Origin: Enterobacter sp. JBIWA008
GTDB taxonomy: Bacteria > Pseudomonadota > Gammaproteobacteria > Enterobacterales > Enterobacteriaceae
Length of the DNA: 64,000 nucleotides
Direction of reading: 5' to 3'
Assembly: GCF_019968765.1 (NCBI RefSeq)
Contig: NZ_CP074149.1
Coordinates: 1,488,001-1,552,000, forward strand
Part shown: in pieces, positions 44,802 to 56,526 of the stretch
Layout: each line of letters starts with the position of its first letter
How positions within the stretch are numbered: the stretch's first letter is position 1
Notes under the pieces: model-generated
Seen by the model: the letters and a program-made list of their open reading frames with translations, nothing else
Databases searched by the model: none
Told to the model about the DNA's origin: nothing
Translations under genes and position numbers: made by a program

Positions 44802-46034
44802 TCAGCCTCCGAACAGGTGGTTAAAGCGCTCGACCTCAACCCATTCACCGGCTTCCACATTGCCGCGCTCGCGCTCCAGGACGATAAAGCAGTTACCCTG
44901 GCTGAAGGAGCTGAAGATATGCGAGCCCTGGTGCCCGGTGGTGCTCACTTCTAGCTCTCCGTCCGCGTTGCGCGCCAGGATGCCGCGCTGGAAATCGAGG
45001 CGGCCCGGCGATTTTTTCAGGCGCGTGGCGGCACGTACGCGCTGGCGTTCTGGCAGCGGGCTGGCGCTGTTGCCGGAAAGCTTCGCCAGCAGCGGGATCG
45101 CCAGCTGGTAGAAGGTGAGTGCCGCCGAGACCGGATTACCCGGCAGGCCGCAGAACCAGCCGTGTGGAAGCTTGCCAAACGCGAACGGCTTGCCCGGCTT
45201 AATCGCCAGCTTCCAGAAGGCGATTTCGCCCAGTTCTTCAAGAAGGGTTTTGGTGTAATCCGCTTCGCCCACGGAGACGCCGCCGGAGCTGATGACCACG
45301 TCGGCTGCGTTATCCGCCTCGACAAACGCGGCGCGCAGTTTTTCCGGATCGTCAGGAATGATGCTGAGGTTGATCACTTCGCAGCCAAGCTGCTCCAGCA
45401 TCAGGTGTACCGCCAGGCGGTTGGTGTCGTATATCTGGCCGTCCTGCAGCGGCTGGCCCGGAAGCTGCAGCTCGTCGCCGGTGGAGAAAACGGCGACGCG
45501 CACTTTACGGATAACGTCGATGTCCGCGATGCCGAGCGAGGCCAGCACCGGCAGCTCCGCCACCGTCAGCTTTTGCCCGGCGGCAAAGACCGTCGCCCCA
45601 AGCGTGATATCTTCGCCCGTGCGGCGGATGTTCTGGCCCGCTTTAACGTTCGCGGTAAAACGCACGCCGTCGTCGGTCTGTTCGGTCTCTTCCTGCATTA
45701 CCACGGCGTCGCAGCCGGCCGGAACCGGCGCGCCGGTCATGATGCGCACGCAGGTGCCCGCAGGCCATTCACCGCTAAACGGCTGACCCGCAAAGGCTTT
45801 ACCCGCCACCGGCAGGGCGTTACCCGTCTGGAGATCCGCCAGGCGTACCGCGTAACCGTCCATCGCGGAGTTATCAAACCCCGGCACGTTCATCGGCGAG
45901 ACGATATCGCGTGCGGCAATACGGCCAAAACAGCGCACGAGGGGCAGCGTCTCAACGTCATGCAGCGGGGAAACTCGGTCAAGCATCTGCGTGAGTGCCG
46001 TCTCAAGCGGCATCAGTCCGGCGGTAAAATCCAT
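44802..46034 (-). CDS. moeA: Molybdopterin molybdenumtransferase MoeA
   Basis: A 410-residue MoeA, one residue shorter than its E. coli homologue. It inserts molybdate into adenylylated molybdopterin. It shows the family regions [12 protein letters not shown] near residue 53, [19 protein letters not shown] (~100), the MoCF domain with FSTGDEL and [13 protein letters not shown] (~243), and the C-terminal domain with [13 protein letters not shown]. The start at [11 protein letters not shown] follows homology; 12 additional upstream codons are not conserved. It is the first gene of moeAB and is divergent from iaaA. Confidence 0.94.
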   Translation of the reverse strand: MDFTAGLMPLETALTQMLDRVSPLHDVETLPLVRCFGRIAARDIVSPMNVPGFDNSAMDGYAVRLADLQTGNALPVAGKAFAGQPFSGEWPAGTCVRIMTGAPVPAGCDAVVMQEETEQTDDGVRFTANVKAGQNIRRTGEDITLGATVFAAGQKLTVAELPVLASLGIADIDVIRKVRVAVFSTGDELQLPGQPLQDGQIYDTNRLAVHLMLEQLGCEVINLSIIPDDPEKLRAAFVEADNAADVVISSGGVSVGEADYTKTLLEELGEIAFWKLAIKPGKPFAFGKLPHGWFCGLPGNPVSAALTFYQLAIPLLAKLSGNSASPLPERQRVRAATRLKKSPGRLDFQRGILARNADGELEVSTTGHQGSHIFSSFSQGNCFIVLERERGNVEAGEWVEVERFNHLFGG

Positions 46035-46222
46035 GGTGGGCTCCTGCGGAGTAACAACGAAAGCGCTCATTATGGCAGAAAAGTGCGGCTAACTGTATGA
46101 CCCGATGGGTGTACGCTTTACATCACAGTTACGTCTTTCTATATTCAAAAATCTTCTGAAGTTTCATCGACGATAATGATATTTATAGAAAAAGCCGCAA
46201 ATCAGGCTAACGGGTGATGCGA

Positions 46223-47161
46223 ATGGTTAATGCGGTAATTGCAATTCATGGTGGCGCCGGGGCAATCACCCGAGCACAGCTCAGTCCCGAGCAGGAAAAG
46301 CGCTATATCGACGCGCTGTACGCCATTGTGGAAACGGGCCAGAAAATGCTGGAAGCGGGCGAAAGCGCGCTGGACGTGGTCACCGAGGCGGTGCGCCTGC
46401 TGGAAGAGTGCCCGCTATTTAATGCGGGGATCGGTTCGGTCTTTACCCGGGATGAAACGCACGAGCTGGATGCCTGCGTGATGGACGGCGTCACCCTGAA
46501 AGCGGGCGCCGTGGCGGGCGTGAGCCATCTGCGCAATCCTGTGCTGGCCGCGCGTCTGGTGATGGAGGAGAGTCCGCACGTGCTGCTGACGGGGGCCGGG
46601 GCGGAGGCGTTTGCCTTCGAGCACGGAATGGAACCGGTATCGCCGGATCTGTTTTCCACCGAGGAGCGCTATCAGCAGCTGCTGGACGCCCGTACAGCGG
46701 GTATGACGCAGCTTGACCATGCAGCGCCGCTCGATGAAACCACCAAAATGGGCACGGTCGGCGCGGTGGCGCTGGATAAGGCCGGAAACCTCGCGGCGGC
46801 GACGTCAACTGGCGGCATTACCAACAAGCTGCCCGGGCGCGTCGGTGATAGCCCCCTGCCGGGTGCCGGCTGCTATGCCAATAACGCGACGGCGGCAGTG
46901 TCGTGTACCGGAACCGGGGAAGTGTTTATCCGCGCCCTCGCGGCCTACGACATTACCGCGCTGATGGATTACGGCGGTTTAAGCCTCAGTGAAGCCTGCG
47001 AGCGCGTGGTGATGGAGAAACTGCCTGCCCTGGGCGGCGTCGGCGGACTCATTGCGGTGGATCGTGAGGGCAACGTGGCTTTGCCGTTCAACAGCGAAGG
47101 CATGTACCGGGCCTGGGGTTATGCCGGTGATGAACCGAGCACGGGTATCTATCGTGAATAA
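46223..47161 (+). CDS. iaaA: Isoaspartyl peptidase/L-asparaginase IaaA
   Basis: A 312-residue N-terminal nucleophile hydrolase. The precursor cuts itself before Thr178 in [10 protein letters not shown], and the new N-terminal threonine is the nucleophile. It removes N-terminal isoaspartate from dipeptides and has asparaginase activity. Other family motifs are IHGGAGAI at the start, [12 protein letters not shown], and [11 protein letters not shown] (~230). I start at ATG 46223 ([11 protein letters not shown]) by homology; GGGTGAT lies just upstream. In-frame ATG and GTG codons lie 6 and 9 bases earlier. It is followed after 11 bp by gsiA and forms the first gene of the iaaA-gsiABCD operon. Confidence 0.93.
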   Translation: MVNAVIAIHGGAGAITRAQLSPEQEKRYIDALYAIVETGQKMLEAGESALDVVTEAVRLLEECPLFNAGIGSVFTRDETHELDACVMDGVTLKAGAVAGVSHLRNPVLAARLVMEESPHVLLTGAGAEAFAFEHGMEPVSPDLFSTEERYQQLLDARTAGMTQLDHAAPLDETTKMGTVGAVALDKAGNLAAATSTGGITNKLPGRVGDSPLPGAGCYANNATAAVSCTGTGEVFIRALAAYDITALMDYGGLSLSEACERVVMEKLPALGGVGGLIAVDREGNVALPFNSEGMYRAWGYAGDEPSTGIYRE

Positions 47162-47172
47162 GGGGGCAGCGC

Positions 47173-49044
47173 GTGCCGCACAGTGAAGAACTGGACAACC
47201 GCGAAGTGCTGGCTGTCCATCAGCTGAATATTGCGTTTCAGGAAGAGCGGCAGTTCATCCCCGCAGTACAGAATTTATCGTTCACGCTCAGGCGCGGCGA
47301 GACGCTGGCGATTGTTGGCGAGTCCGGCTCCGGTAAATCGGTTACCGCGCTGGCGCTGATGCGCCTGCTGGAACAGACGGACGGGCAAATCAGCAGCGAG
47401 AAAATGCTCCTGCGCCGTCGTAACCTTCAGGTCATTGATTTAAATGAGCTGAGCGGCTCACAGATGCAGGGCGTGCGCGGGGCGGATATTGCGATGATCT
47501 TCCAGGAGCCGATGACCTCCCTGAACCCGGTTTTCCCGGTAGGGGAACAAATCGCCGAGTCCATCCGCCTGCATCAAGGATTGAGCAGCGATGAGGCGCT
47601 CAAAGAGGCCCGACGGATGCTGGAGCTGGTGCGCATTCCGGAGGCGCAGGCCATTCTGGGCCGCTACCCGCATCAGCTTTCCGGCGGCATGCGCCAGCGG
47701 GTGATGATTGCCATGGCGCTCTCGTGCCGTCCGGCGGTGCTGATTGCCGATGAACCGACGACGGCGCTGGACGTGACGATTCAGGCGCAGATCCTGCAGC
47801 TCATCAACGTGCTGCAGCAGGAGATGGAGATGGGGGTGATCTTTATCACCCACGATATGGGCGTGGTTGCCGATATCGCCGATCGCGTACTGGTGATGCA
47901 CAAGGGCTGCGCAGTAGAAACCGGCACGGTTGAGCAGATTTTTCACGCCCCCGCGCATCCTTACACCAAAGCGCTGCTGGCGGCGGTCCCGCGCCTGGGG
48001 GCGATGAACGGCAGCGATCTGCCGCGCCGTTTTCCGCTGATTTCCCTCGAGGCCTCTGAGCTGCAGGAGGATGAGCGCGAGCAGGACACCGTGGTGCCGG
48101 GTAAGCCCATTCTGGAAGTGCGCAATCTGGTCACCCGTTTTCCGCTGCGCAGCGGCGTATTGAACCGCGTCAAGCGCGAAGTGCACGCGGTGGAAAACGT
48201 CAGTTTCGATCTCTGGCCGGGCGAAACGCTGGCGCTGGTGGGGGAGTCAGGTTGCGGTAAGTCCACCACCGGGCGGGCGTTGCTCCGTCTGGTGGAATCA
48301 CAGGAAGGCAGTATTACCTTTAACGGTGAGCGCATTGATACCCTTCCGGACAGCAGGCTGCAGGCGGTGCGGCGAGATATTCAGTTTATTTTCCAGGATC
48401 CGTATGCCTCCCTCGATCCGCGCCATACGGTGGGGTATTCGATCATGGAGCCGCTGCGGGTGCATAACCTGCTCGACGGCGAGGCGGCGCAGCGGCGCGT
48501 GGCCTGGCTGCTGGAGCGCGTCGGCCTGAAGCCGGAACACGCCTGGCGTTATCCGCACGAGTTTTCCGGCGGACAGCGGCAGCGTATCTGCATCGCCCGC
48601 GCGCTGGCGCTGAACCCGAAAGTGGTGATTGCCGATGAATCCGTCTCGGCGCTGGATGTCTCTATCCGCGCGCAAATCATTAATTTACTGCTGGATTTAC
48701 AGCGGGATATGGGGATTGCCTTCCTGTTTATCTCGCACGATATGGCCGTGGTCGAGCGCATCAGCCATCGCGTGGCGGTGATGTTTATGGGGCAGATCGT
48801 GGAGATTGGGCCGCGAAGGGCGGTGTTTGAAAACCCGCAGCATCCTTACACCCGCAAGCTTATCGCGGCGGTCCCGGTTGCCGATCCCGCGCATCGTCGC
48901 GGCCAGCGCGTGCTGCTGCAGGATGAAATGCCGGGCAATATTCGTAAACGCGGCGAGGCCGTGGAGCGCGTGACGCTGCGCGAGGTCGGGCCGGGTCATT
49001 TCGTGGCTCCCCCGCGTCAGGACAATGCTTTTTCGCGGTTATAA
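47173..49044 (+). CDS. gsiA: Glutathione import ATP-binding protein GsiA
   Basis: A 623-residue double ATPase with two ABC cassettes in one chain. Walker A motifs are GESGSGKS (~52) and GESGCGKS (~357). Signature motifs are LSGGMRQR and FSGGQRQR, and Walker [13 protein letters not shown] and [12 protein letters not shown]. The second Walker B ends in DES rather than the normal DEP, as is similar (DEA) in E. coli. It drives glutathione import with GsiB, GsiC and GsiD. The start codon is GTG, supported by AGGGGG upstream and by homology from MPHSEELD on. Confidence 0.94.
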   Translation: MPHSEELDNREVLAVHQLNIAFQEERQFIPAVQNLSFTLRRGETLAIVGESGSGKSVTALALMRLLEQTDGQISSEKMLLRRRNLQVIDLNELSGSQMQGVRGADIAMIFQEPMTSLNPVFPVGEQIAESIRLHQGLSSDEALKEARRMLELVRIPEAQAILGRYPHQLSGGMRQRVMIAMALSCRPAVLIADEPTTALDVTIQAQILQLINVLQQEMEMGVIFITHDMGVVADIADRVLVMHKGCAVETGTVEQIFHAPAHPYTKALLAAVPRLGAMNGSDLPRRFPLISLEASELQEDEREQDTVVPGKPILEVRNLVTRFPLRSGVLNRVKREVHAVENVSFDLWPGETLALVGESGCGKSTTGRALLRLVESQEGSITFNGERIDTLPDSRLQAVRRDIQFIFQDPYASLDPRHTVGYSIMEPLRVHNLLDGEAAQRRVAWLLERVGLKPEHAWRYPHEFSGGQRQRICIARALALNPKVVIADESVSALDVSIRAQIINLLLDLQRDMGIAFLFISHDMAVVERISHRVAVMFMGQIVEIGPRRAVFENPQHPYTRKLIAAVPVADPAHRRGQRVLLQDEMPGNIRKRGEAVERVTLREVGPGHFVAPPRQDNAFSRL

Positions 49045-49067
49045 CTTACAACAGGCAGGAGAACACA

Positions 49068-50606
49068 ATGGTTACTTTTATAGCGCGTAGATGGTTGTTA
49101 GCCGCGAGCGCGACGGCAGCCCTGTCCGCTGCCCCCGCGTTCGCTGCCAAAGACGTGGTGGTTGCCGTCGGCTCCAATTTCACCACGCTCGATCCGTATG
49201 ACGCCAACGACACGCTCTCTCAGGCGGTGGCGAAATCGTTTTATCAGGGCCTTTTCGGCCTTGATAAAGAGATGAAGCTCAAAAACGTGCTGGCGGAGGG
49301 GTACACCGTGTCCGACGACGGGCTGGTGTATACCATTAAGCTCAGAACCGGCGTGAAGTTCCAGGATGGGACAGATTTCAATGCGGAGGCGGTGAAGGTT
49401 AACCTCGATCGCGCCAGCAATCCGGAAAATAGCCTCAAGCGCTATAACCTGTATAAAAATATCGCCAGCACCGAGGTGGTTGACCCGGCGACGGTAAAAA
49501 TCACCCTGAAAGAGCCGTTCTCCGCATTTATCAATATCCTGGCGCATCCGGCAACGGCGATGATTTCCCCTGCCGCGCTGAAGAAATACGGCAAGGAGAT
49601 TGGTTTCCACCCTGTAGGCACCGGTCCTTACGAACTGCTTACCTGGAACCAGACCGATTTTGTGAAGGTGAAGAAATTCGCGGGATACTGGCAGCAGGGG
49701 CTGCCGAAGCTCGATACCATCACCTGGCGCCCGGTGGTGGACAACAACACCCGCGCGGCGATGCTGCAAACCGGCGAGGCGCAGTTTGCCTTCCCGATCC
49801 CGTATGAGCAGGCCGCTATTTTGCAGAAAAACAGCAAGCTGGAGCTGGTCGCCAGTCCGTCGATCATGCAGCGCTACATCAGCATGAACGTCACGCAAAA
49901 GCCGTTCGATAACCCGAAGGTGCGTGAAGCTATCAACTATGCCATTAACCGTCAGGCGTTGGTGAAGGTCGCATTTGCGGGCTATGCCACGCCGGCGACC
50001 GGCGTGCTGCCGCCGGCAATCGCCTATGCGCAAAGCTATCAGCCGTGGCCGTACGATCCAGCCAAAGCGCGCGAGCTGCTGAAAGAGGCGGGCTTCCCCA
50101 ACGGTTTCAGCACCACGCTGTGGTCCTCGCATAATCACAGTACCGCCCAGAAGGTGCTGCAGTTTACCCAGCAGCAGCTGGCGCAGGTCGGCATCAAGGC
50201 GCAGGTGACCGCGATGGATGCCGGACAGCGTGCGGCAGAAGTGGAGGGGAAAGGGCAGAAAGAGAGCGGCGTGCGGATGTTCTATACCGGCTGGACGGCC
50301 TCGACCGGTGAAGCCGACTGGGCGCTGTCGCCGCTGTTCGCCTCGCAGAACTGGCCTCCAACCCTGTTCAACACCGCGTTTTACAGCAACCCGCAGGTGG
50401 ACAAAGACCTGGCCGATGCCCTGAAAACCACCAAACCGGAAGAGAAAGCGCGCCTCTACAAAGACGCGCAGGATATTATCTGGAAAGAGTCACCGTGGGT
50501 GCCGCTGGTGGTGGAGAAACTGGTGTCAGCCCATAATAAAGCGTTGACCGGGTTCTACATCATGCCGGACACGGGCTTTAGCTTTGACGATGCGGATTTA
50601 AAATAA
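49068..50606 (+). CDS. gsiB: Glutathione-binding periplasmic protein GsiB
   Basis: A 512-residue periplasmic solute-binding protein of the DppA/OppA family (SBP_bac_5). A signal peptide covers the first ~26 residues and ends PAFA. The mature part carries the family stretch [41 protein letters not shown]. It captures glutathione (and possibly other gamma-glutamyl peptides) and hands it to GsiCD. It starts 23 bp after gsiA with GGCAGGAG as RBS. Confidence 0.94.
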   Translation: MVTFIARRWLLAASATAALSAAPAFAAKDVVVAVGSNFTTLDPYDANDTLSQAVAKSFYQGLFGLDKEMKLKNVLAEGYTVSDDGLVYTIKLRTGVKFQDGTDFNAEAVKVNLDRASNPENSLKRYNLYKNIASTEVVDPATVKITLKEPFSAFINILAHPATAMISPAALKKYGKEIGFHPVGTGPYELLTWNQTDFVKVKKFAGYWQQGLPKLDTITWRPVVDNNTRAAMLQTGEAQFAFPIPYEQAAILQKNSKLELVASPSIMQRYISMNVTQKPFDNPKVREAINYAINRQALVKVAFAGYATPATGVLPPAIAYAQSYQPWPYDPAKARELLKEAGFPNGFSTTLWSSHNHSTAQKVLQFTQQQLAQVGIKAQVTAMDAGQRAAEVEGKGQKESGVRMFYTGWTASTGEADWALSPLFASQNWPPTLFNTAFYSNPQVDKDLADALKTTKPEEKARLYKDAQDIIWKESPWVPLVVEKLVSAHNKALTGFYIMPDTGFSFDDADLK

Positions 50607-50611
50607 ACCTC

Positions 50612-51532
50612 ATGCTGAATTATGTTTGTAAACGCCTGCTGGGGCTTATCCCGACGCTGCTGATTGTGGCGGTCCTGGTGTTTCTGTTTGTCCATATGCT
50701 GCCGGGCGATCCGGCGCGTCTGGTTGCCGGCCCTGAAGCGGATGCCACCGTCATTGACCTGGTGCGTAAGCAGCTTGGCCTCGACCAGCCGCTGTATATG
50801 CAGTTCATCCATTACATCTGTAATGTTCTGCAGGGCGATTTTGGTATCTCGATGGTGTCGCGCCGTCCGGTGTCGGAGGAGATTGCCACCCGCTTTATGC
50901 CGACGTTCTGGTTAACGATAGCCAGCATGAGCTGGGCGGTCGTGTTTGGGCTTGGCGCCGGGATTGTCGCGGCCGTCTGGCGCAACCGCTGGCCGGACAA
51001 GCTCGGCATGGCGCTGGCGGTAACCGGTATCTCCTTCCCGGCGTTCGCGCTGGGGATGCTGCTGATGCAGATCTTCTCCGTCGAACTGGGCTGGCTGCCC
51101 ACCGTCGGGGCCGATACATGGAAGCATTACATCCTTCCTTCCATGACGCTGGGGGCTGCCGTTTCAGCGGTAATGGCCCGCTTTACCCGCGCCTCGTTCG
51201 TTGACGTGCTGAGCGAAGATTATATTCGCACCGCGCGGGCGAAAGGGGTTAGCGAGAAGTGGGTCATTCTGAAACACGGATTTCGCAATGCGATGATCCC
51301 GGTGGTGACGATGATGGGGCTGCAGTTTGGCTTCCTGCTCGGCGGCTCGATCGTCGTGGAAAAGGTCTTCAACTGGCCGGGACTGGGGCGCCTGCTGGTC
51401 GATTCCGTCGAGATGCGCGACTACCCGGTGATTCAGGCGGAAGTCCTGCTTTTCTCGCTGGAGTTTATTCTTATCAACTTAGTGGTGGACGTGCTCTACG
51501 CCGCCATTAACCCGGCCATCAGGTACAAGTAA
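50612..51532 (+). CDS. gsiC: Glutathione transport permease GsiC
   Basis: A 306-residue inner membrane permease of the DppB type. Six hydrophobic helices are visible. The family motif [14 protein letters not shown] lies near residue 28 and the EAA loop (contact with GsiA) is [29 protein letters not shown] (~203-231). It forms the membrane channel with GsiD. It lies 5 bp after gsiB and 1 bp before gsiD. Confidence 0.94.
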   Translation: MLNYVCKRLLGLIPTLLIVAVLVFLFVHMLPGDPARLVAGPEADATVIDLVRKQLGLDQPLYMQFIHYICNVLQGDFGISMVSRRPVSEEIATRFMPTFWLTIASMSWAVVFGLGAGIVAAVWRNRWPDKLGMALAVTGISFPAFALGMLLMQIFSVELGWLPTVGADTWKHYILPSMTLGAAVSAVMARFTRASFVDVLSEDYIRTARAKGVSEKWVILKHGFRNAMIPVVTMMGLQFGFLLGGSIVVEKVFNWPGLGRLLVDSVEMRDYPVIQAEVLLFSLEFILINLVVDVLYAAINPAIRYK

Positions 51533-51533
51533 G

Positions 51534-52445
51534 ATGCGATTGTTGAACTGGCGACGTCAGGCCGTTTTAAACGCCATGCCGGGGCTAAAACCGGACCACG
51601 TCCGCACCCCGTGGTCTGAATTCTGGCGGCGTTTTCGTCGTCAGCCGGTCGCGATGACCGCGGGGCTGTTTGTGCTGCTGCTGATTGCGGTGGCAGTGAT
51701 TGCGCCGTGGGTGGTGCCGTTTGATGCGGAAAACTATTTTGACTATGACCGTCTGAACGACGGACCGTCGATGCTGCACTGGTTCGGTGTGGACTCCCTC
51801 GGGCGGGATATCTTTAGCCGCGTGCTGGTGGGGGCGCAGATCTCGCTTGCCGCTGGGGTGTTCGCGGTGCTGATCGGCGCGGCCATCGGTATCGTGCTGG
51901 GTCTCGTTGCCGGGTATTACGAAGGCTGGTGGGACCGCATTATCATGCGCGTCTGCGACGTGCTGTTTGCTTTCCCCGGCATTTTGCTGGCGATTGCCGT
52001 GGTGGCGATCATGGGCAGCGGCATGGCGAACGTCATTATTGCTGTAGCGATCTTTTCGATTCCCGCGTTTGCGCGTCTGGTGCGCGGCAACACGCTGGTG
52101 CTTAAACAGCAGACCTTTATCGAGTCCGCCCGCAGCATGGGGGCCAGCGACGCCACCATTCTGTTCAGCCATATTTTGCCGGGTACGGTGTCGTCTATCG
52201 TGGTTTATTTCACCATGCGTATCGGCGTGTCGATTATCTCGGCGGCCAGCCTGTCGTTTCTGGGGTTAGGCGCACAGCCTCCGACGCCGGAGTGGGGCGC
52301 GATGCTGAACGAGGCGAGGGCAGATATGGTGATTGCGCCGCACGTGGCGATCTTCCCGAGTCTGGCGATTTTTCTGACCGTGCTGGCGTTTAACCTGCTG
52401 GGTGACGGGCTGCGCGACGCGCTGGATCCGAGGATTAAGGGGTAG
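51534..52445 (+). CDS. gsiD: Glutathione transport permease GsiD
   Basis: A 303-residue inner membrane permease of the DppC type and partner of GsiC. It has six helices and the DppC-type motif [23 protein letters not shown] (~80). The EAA loop is [30 protein letters not shown]. It is the last gene of the operon and is followed by a REP element. In K-12 yliE and yliF come next; here rimO follows directly. Confidence 0.94.
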   Translation: MRLLNWRRQAVLNAMPGLKPDHVRTPWSEFWRRFRRQPVAMTAGLFVLLLIAVAVIAPWVVPFDAENYFDYDRLNDGPSMLHWFGVDSLGRDIFSRVLVGAQISLAAGVFAVLIGAAIGIVLGLVAGYYEGWWDRIIMRVCDVLFAFPGILLAIAVVAIMGSGMANVIIAVAIFSIPAFARLVRGNTLVLKQQTFIESARSMGASDATILFSHILPGTVSSIVVYFTMRIGVSIISAASLSFLGLGAQPPTPEWGAMLNEARADMVIAPHVAIFPSLAIFLTVLAFNLLGDGLRDALDPRIKG

Positions 52446-52458
52446 TGCAGTGAAATGT

Positions 52459-52490
52459 GCCGGGTGGCGGCTACGCCTTACCCGGCCTAC
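52459..52490. repeat. REP element between gsiD and rimO
   Basis: GCCGGGTGGCGG...CCTTACCCGGCCTAC, the same REP type as at 32329-32360. It sits between two convergent genes and probably ends or stabilises both transcripts. Confidence 0.85.
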
Positions 52491-52508
52491 AAAAGCGGAG
52501 TGGGGAGA

Positions 52509-53834
52509 TTAAACCCGGCTACCCCACAGGTCATACTCATCCGCGTTTTCAACCTTCACGCGAATAATATCACCCGGCTTAACGCTGGTTTCGCCGTTCA
52601 GGTACACCGCACCGTCGATTTCAGGGGCATCCGCCATGCTGCGGCCAATCGCGCCTTCTTCGTCCACTTCGTCAACGATGACCATGATCTCGCGGCCCAC
52701 TTTCTCCTGCAGACGCTCGGCAGAGATCTGCTGCTGCAGCTGCATGAAGCGGTTCCAGCGCTCTTCTTTTACCTCTTCCGGCACCTGGTCAGCCAGCTCG
52801 TTGGCGGTTGCGCCCTCTACCGGGCTGTACTTGAAGCAGCCAACGCGGTCCAGACGGGCTTCTTTCAGGAAGTCGAGCAGCATCTGGAAATCTTCTTCGG
52901 TTTCACCCGGGAAGCCGACGATGAAGGTGGAGCGCAGGGTCAGATCCGGGCAGATTTCACGCCACTGCTTGATGCGCGCCAGCTGACGGTCAACGGAGCC
53001 GGGACGCTTCATCAGCTTCAGGATACGCGGGCTGGCGTGCTGCAGCGGAATATCCAGGTACGGCAGAATTTTGCCTTCCGCCATCAGCGGGATCACGTCG
53101 TCAACGTGCGGGTACGGGTATACGTAGTGCAGACGCGTCCAGATACCGAGCCTGGACAGCTGCTCGCACAGGCCCACCATGCTGGTTTTCACCGGCTCGC
53201 CGTTGTGGAAACCAGAGCGGTGCTTAACGTCCACGCCGTAAGCCGAAGTGTCCTGGGAGATGACCAGCAGCTCCTTCACGCCCGCGTCGGCCAGACGTTT
53301 CGCTTCCGCCAGCACTTCACCAATCGGACGGCTCACCAGATCGCCACGCATGGACGGGATGATGCAGAAGGTGCAGCGATGGTTGCAGCCTTCGGAAATT
53401 TTCAGGTACGCGTAGTGGCGCGGCGTCAGCTTCACGCCCTGTTCTGGCACCAGGCTCAGGAACGGGTTGTGCTTGGGTTTTGGCACGTAGTGATGAACAT
53501 GTTGCAGCACCTGCTCGTAGCTGTGCGGGCCGGTGATCTCCAGCACCTTCGGGTGCACCTCGCGGATCTGGTCTTCTTTCGCGCCCAGACAGCCGGTAAC
53601 AATCACTTTGCCGTTTTCCGTCAGGGCTTCACCGATGGCTTCCAGTGACTCCTGAACCGCGCTGTCGATAAACCCGCAGGTGTTCACGATCACCATATCG
53701 GCGTTGTCGTAGCTTGGCACCACGTCATAGCCCTCGGTGCGCAGTTCGGTCAGGATGCGTTCGGAATCCACCAGGTTTTTCGGGCAGCCCAGGGAGACGA
53801 AGCCGATTTTCGGCTGGTGCGTAACATTGCTCAT
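52509..53834 (-). CDS. rimO: Ribosomal protein S12 methylthiotransferase RimO
   Basis: A 441-residue radical SAM methylthiotransferase, same length as E. coli RimO. It adds a methylthio group to Asp88 (Asp89 numbering by precursor) of ribosomal protein S12. The N-terminal UPF0004 domain holds the auxiliary-cluster cysteines ([21 protein letters not shown]). The radical SAM motif is [11 protein letters not shown] (~150), and the C-terminal TRAM domain begins near 375. It faces gsiD, with only a REP element between. Confidence 0.95.
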   Translation of the reverse strand: MSNVTHQPKIGFVSLGCPKNLVDSERILTELRTEGYDVVPSYDNADMVIVNTCGFIDSAVQESLEAIGEALTENGKVIVTGCLGAKEDQIREVHPKVLEITGPHSYEQVLQHVHHYVPKPKHNPFLSLVPEQGVKLTPRHYAYLKISEGCNHRCTFCIIPSMRGDLVSRPIGEVLAEAKRLADAGVKELLVISQDTSAYGVDVKHRSGFHNGEPVKTSMVGLCEQLSRLGIWTRLHYVYPYPHVDDVIPLMAEGKILPYLDIPLQHASPRILKLMKRPGSVDRQLARIKQWREICPDLTLRSTFIVGFPGETEEDFQMLLDFLKEARLDRVGCFKYSPVEGATANELADQVPEEVKEERWNRFMQLQQQISAERLQEKVGREIMVIVDEVDEEGAIGRSMADAPEIDGAVYLNGETSVKPGDIIRVKVENADEYDLWGSRV

Positions 53835-53993
53835 AGGTTAAAAATTCATCAATTATGGAGTTATCAGGGCGGGATTTTACAGCGTATCGCGGGGGATTTA
53901 TACACTCTTCGCAAGGCGGATGCGTCGGGCAGACGTTGTAACATTGTAAATAATGTTAATCAGTTAATAAAAATTGATCCCAGGCATTAAACT

Positions 53994-54008
53994 GTACAAA
54001 AAATGTAC
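53994..54008. other. GTACA-N5-TGTAC inverted repeat upstream of bssR
   Basis: A 15-bp inverted repeat, GTACA-AAAAA-TGTAC, lies 42 bp before the bssR start codon. It is a possible operator. Its half-sites resemble those of the rcdA-ybjJ palindrome, with a different spacer. A -10-like TTATCC follows. Confidence 0.35.
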
Positions 54009-54050
54009 TTATCCTGATTATGCACAATGGCTGACAGAGGAGGAAAGAGC

Positions 54051-54434
54051 ATGACCGTTGACAGACTAAAACGCGATCTGCTGAACAAGCTGATCAACGC
54101 CCGAATCGACCTGGCCGCGTACCTGCAGTTGAGGAAGGCGAAAGGGTATATGTCAGTCAGCGAAAGCGAACATCTGCGTGATAACCTGTTTGAACTGTGT
54201 AATTTCATGCGTGAAAAAGCACCGACCCTGAAGGCGAACTACGGCGAAAGTGAGCTGATCGCGCTGCACCGCGCCGCTGAGGTGCTCTCCATCGCTGGGG
54301 TATGTTTGATGAATGGACGCCACGACTGCCCGAATTTTATCGCTGTTAACGCGGAGAAGCTTGAAAACTGCCTGACCACGCTCTCTCTATGCATCATGTG
54401 CCTGAACGAGCACGAGAAGCTTGAACAGCACTGA
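54051..54434 (+). CDS. bssR: Biofilm regulator BssR (YliH)
   Basis: A 127-residue small helical protein, same length as E. coli BssR and moderately similar: DLLNKLINARIDLAAYLQLRKAKGYMSVSESEHLRDN is strongly conserved, the middle is diverged, and HDCPNFIAVNAEKLENCL is again conserved. BssR affects biofilm formation and indole/AI-2 signalling in E. coli; the mechanism is not known. No DNA-binding motif is obvious. The start at MTVDRLKRD follows homology and the strong GAGGAGGAAAG RBS; an ATG eight codons earlier has none. Confidence 0.9.
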   Translation: MTVDRLKRDLLNKLINARIDLAAYLQLRKAKGYMSVSESEHLRDNLFELCNFMREKAPTLKANYGESELIALHRAAEVLSIAGVCLMNGRHDCPNFIAVNAEKLENCLTTLSLCIMCLNEHEKLEQH

Positions 54435-54437
54435 GCC

Positions 54438-54457
54438 AGGGGGAGGCAACTCCCCCT
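54438..54457 (+). terminator. Stem-loop after bssR
   Basis: AGGGGGAG-GCAA-CTCCCCCT, a perfect 8-bp stem with a GNRA tetraloop, starts 3 bp after the stop codon. The following T-tract is short (TTCTGATT), so termination may be incomplete. Confidence 0.65.
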
Positions 54458-54540
54458 TCTGATTAAGCTTTTGTAAAAGTGGTAACGCGCCCGGATGCAG
54501 TGGCTAACCTTTATGCCATATGCCGATAAAGGAGCGCGTT

Positions 54541-55659
54541 ATGACTCGATCCTCGCTAATTTCCCTGTTTGCGCTGTTCGTTCCGTTTTCGCTACTTGCA
54601 GCCCCAGAGGCGGTCAAGGTCGAGGTGCTGCAAAATAAACTCGATCACCCATGGTCTCTGGCATTTTTGCCGGACAATAAAGGCCTGCTGGTGACCCTGA
54701 AGGGCGGTCAGCTCAAACGCTGGCAGGCCGGAAAAGGGCTGTCCGATCCGATTATCGGCGTGCCGAAGGTCTGGGCAAACGGTCAGGGAGGATTGCTGGA
54801 CGTGGTCCTCGCCCCGGATTTCGAAAAGTCGCGCCGCGTCTGGCTGAGCTACGCCGAGGCCGGGCATGACGGCAAAGCCGGAACGGCGGTGGGCTATGGC
54901 CGACTGAGCGACGATCTGACGCGGATTGACGCTTTCCAGGTGGTGTTCCGCCAGATGCCGAAACTCTCCACCGGGAACCATTTTGGCGGGCGGCTGGTGT
55001 TCGACGGCAAAGGCGCTCTCTTTATCGGACTCGGCGAGAACAACCAGCGTCCGACGGCGCAGGATCTGGACAAGCTGCAGGGTAAAGTCGTGCGCCTCAC
55101 CGAAGACGGGAAAGTGCCGCCGGATAACCCGTTTGTGAATACTCCCGGCGCGCGCCCCGAAATCTGGTCTTACGGCATTCGTAACCCGCAGGGGATGGCG
55201 ATGAATCCATGGAGCGACGCGCTGTGGCTGAACGAGCACGGCCCGCGCGGCGGGGATGAGATCAACATCCCGGAGAAAGGAAAGAACTACGGCTGGCCGC
55301 TGGCAACGCACGGCATTAACTACAGCGGCCTGAAAATCCCGGAAGCCAAAGGCGAGCACGTTGAGGGCACCGAGAAACCGCTGTTCGTCTGGAAAGTGTC
55401 ACCTGCCGTGAGCGGGATGGCGTTTTACAACAGCGACGTCTTCCCGCAGTGGAAAAACAAGCTGTTTATTGGGGCGCTGAAGGAAAAGGACGTTATCGTG
55501 CTGAGCGTTGAGGGAAACAAGGTGACGGAGGACGGGCGCATTCTGGGCGACCGGGATCGTCGTATTCGCGATGTGCGGGTGGGGCCAGACGGCTATTTAT
55601 ATGTCCTGACCGACGAGACGGACGGGCAGCTGTTGAAAGTCAGCCCGTCCGGTGCGTAA
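54541..55659 (+). CDS. yliI: Soluble aldose sugar dehydrogenase YliI (PQQ-dependent)
   Basis: A 372-residue periplasmic beta-propeller enzyme, about the length of E. coli YliI/Asd. It oxidises aldose sugars with the cofactor PQQ. A signal peptide covers residues 1-20 (FALFVPFSLLAA). The catalytic and PQQ-binding stretches are STGNHFGGRLVFDGKGALFIGLGENN (~136-161), SYGIRNPQGMA, WLNEHGPRGGDEIN and KNYGWP. Start chosen at ATG 54541 with AAGGAG. PQQ must come from the cell or the medium; no pqq genes are in the window. It ends directly against gstB (convergent, no gap). Confidence 0.92.
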   Translation: MTRSSLISLFALFVPFSLLAAPEAVKVEVLQNKLDHPWSLAFLPDNKGLLVTLKGGQLKRWQAGKGLSDPIIGVPKVWANGQGGLLDVVLAPDFEKSRRVWLSYAEAGHDGKAGTAVGYGRLSDDLTRIDAFQVVFRQMPKLSTGNHFGGRLVFDGKGALFIGLGENNQRPTAQDLDKLQGKVVRLTEDGKVPPDNPFVNTPGARPEIWSYGIRNPQGMAMNPWSDALWLNEHGPRGGDEINIPEKGKNYGWPLATHGINYSGLKIPEAKGEHVEGTEKPLFVWKVSPAVSGMAFYNSDVFPQWKNKLFIGALKEKDVIVLSVEGNKVTEDGRILGDRDRRIRDVRVGPDGYLYVLTDETDGQLLKVSPSGA

Positions 55660-56286
55660 TCAGGTGACCGGGATCATCACCACGTTGCGGTAAGCCGGGC
55701 GATCGCTCAGCTGTTTAAGCCAGCGCTCAAGGTGAGGGCACGGCGTCCACTTCAGGCCCATGTTGGTCAGGTTCCAGACGAACGGCGCTACGGCAATATC
55801 GCCCACGCCGAAGGCCTCACCGGAGAACCAGGCGTGCTTCGCCAGTTCGTCATCCATCATCGCAAACAGGTTTTCGCAGGCGTCCTGGGCGGCATGAATG
55901 GCCGGATAGTCGCGCTCGGCTTCCGGCGTACGGATAAGCCCCATCAGGATCACGCGGTGGGTTGGCGATAGCGTCTGATTCGCCCAGTCCATCCACTTTT
56001 CGCCCTGGGCGCGCTGCGCAGGGCTTTCTACCCACAGGCGGCCCTGACCGTACTGGGCGGCAAGGTAACGCACAATGGTGTTGGACTCCCAAAGCGTCGC
56101 GTCTGTTTCATCATCGCGCAGCAGCGGCACCAGTCCGTTCGGATTCATGGCCAGATAGTCGGCCTCTTTGTTCACGCCGAACGACATGCCGGCCATGATT
56201 TGATTGAACGGTAAATCCAACTCCTCGAGCGTCCAGAGCACTTTCTTAACGTTGGTCGAGTTGTTCCTGCCCCATAGCGTAATCAT
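55660..56286 (-). CDS. gstB: Glutathione S-transferase GstB (YliJ)
   Basis: A 208-residue glutathione S-transferase, same length as E. coli GstB. The thioredoxin-like domain (1-80) begins [23 protein letters not shown], where Ser/Asn replace the usual Tyr, and has NPNGLVPLL and the glutathione-binding [11 protein letters not shown]. The all-helical C-domain follows. GstB acts on bromoacetate-like electrophiles in E. coli. The last base of its stop codon abuts that of yliI. The gap to dacC (56287-56526) contains the divergent promoters only. Confidence 0.92.
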   Translation of the reverse strand: MITLWGRNNSTNVKKVLWTLEELDLPFNQIMAGMSFGVNKEADYLAMNPNGLVPLLRDDETDATLWESNTIVRYLAAQYGQGRLWVESPAQRAQGEKWMDWANQTLSPTHRVILMGLIRTPEAERDYPAIHAAQDACENLFAMMDDELAKHAWFSGEAFGVGDIAVAPFVWNLTNMGLKWTPCPHLERWLKQLSDRPAYRNVVMIPVT

Positions 56287-56526
56287 ATTTACTCCTGATG
56301 AGATGTGAATCCGGGTCAGCTTTCGCCATGGTGAGATAAACCTAACAATTACGCAACAGAAGACAAAAAAATCGCCTGAATCAAAGCGTATCTGAATGTT
56401 ATTGCATAAACTTTAATAACTTTACCCTCGTTGGGTTTCTTTAACCGTTTTAGTGCGCTATTACTCATCGCTTCTTGCGACACGGTGATGTGACGTAATT
56501 TTTGAATGGACACTCGGGTGGCATTT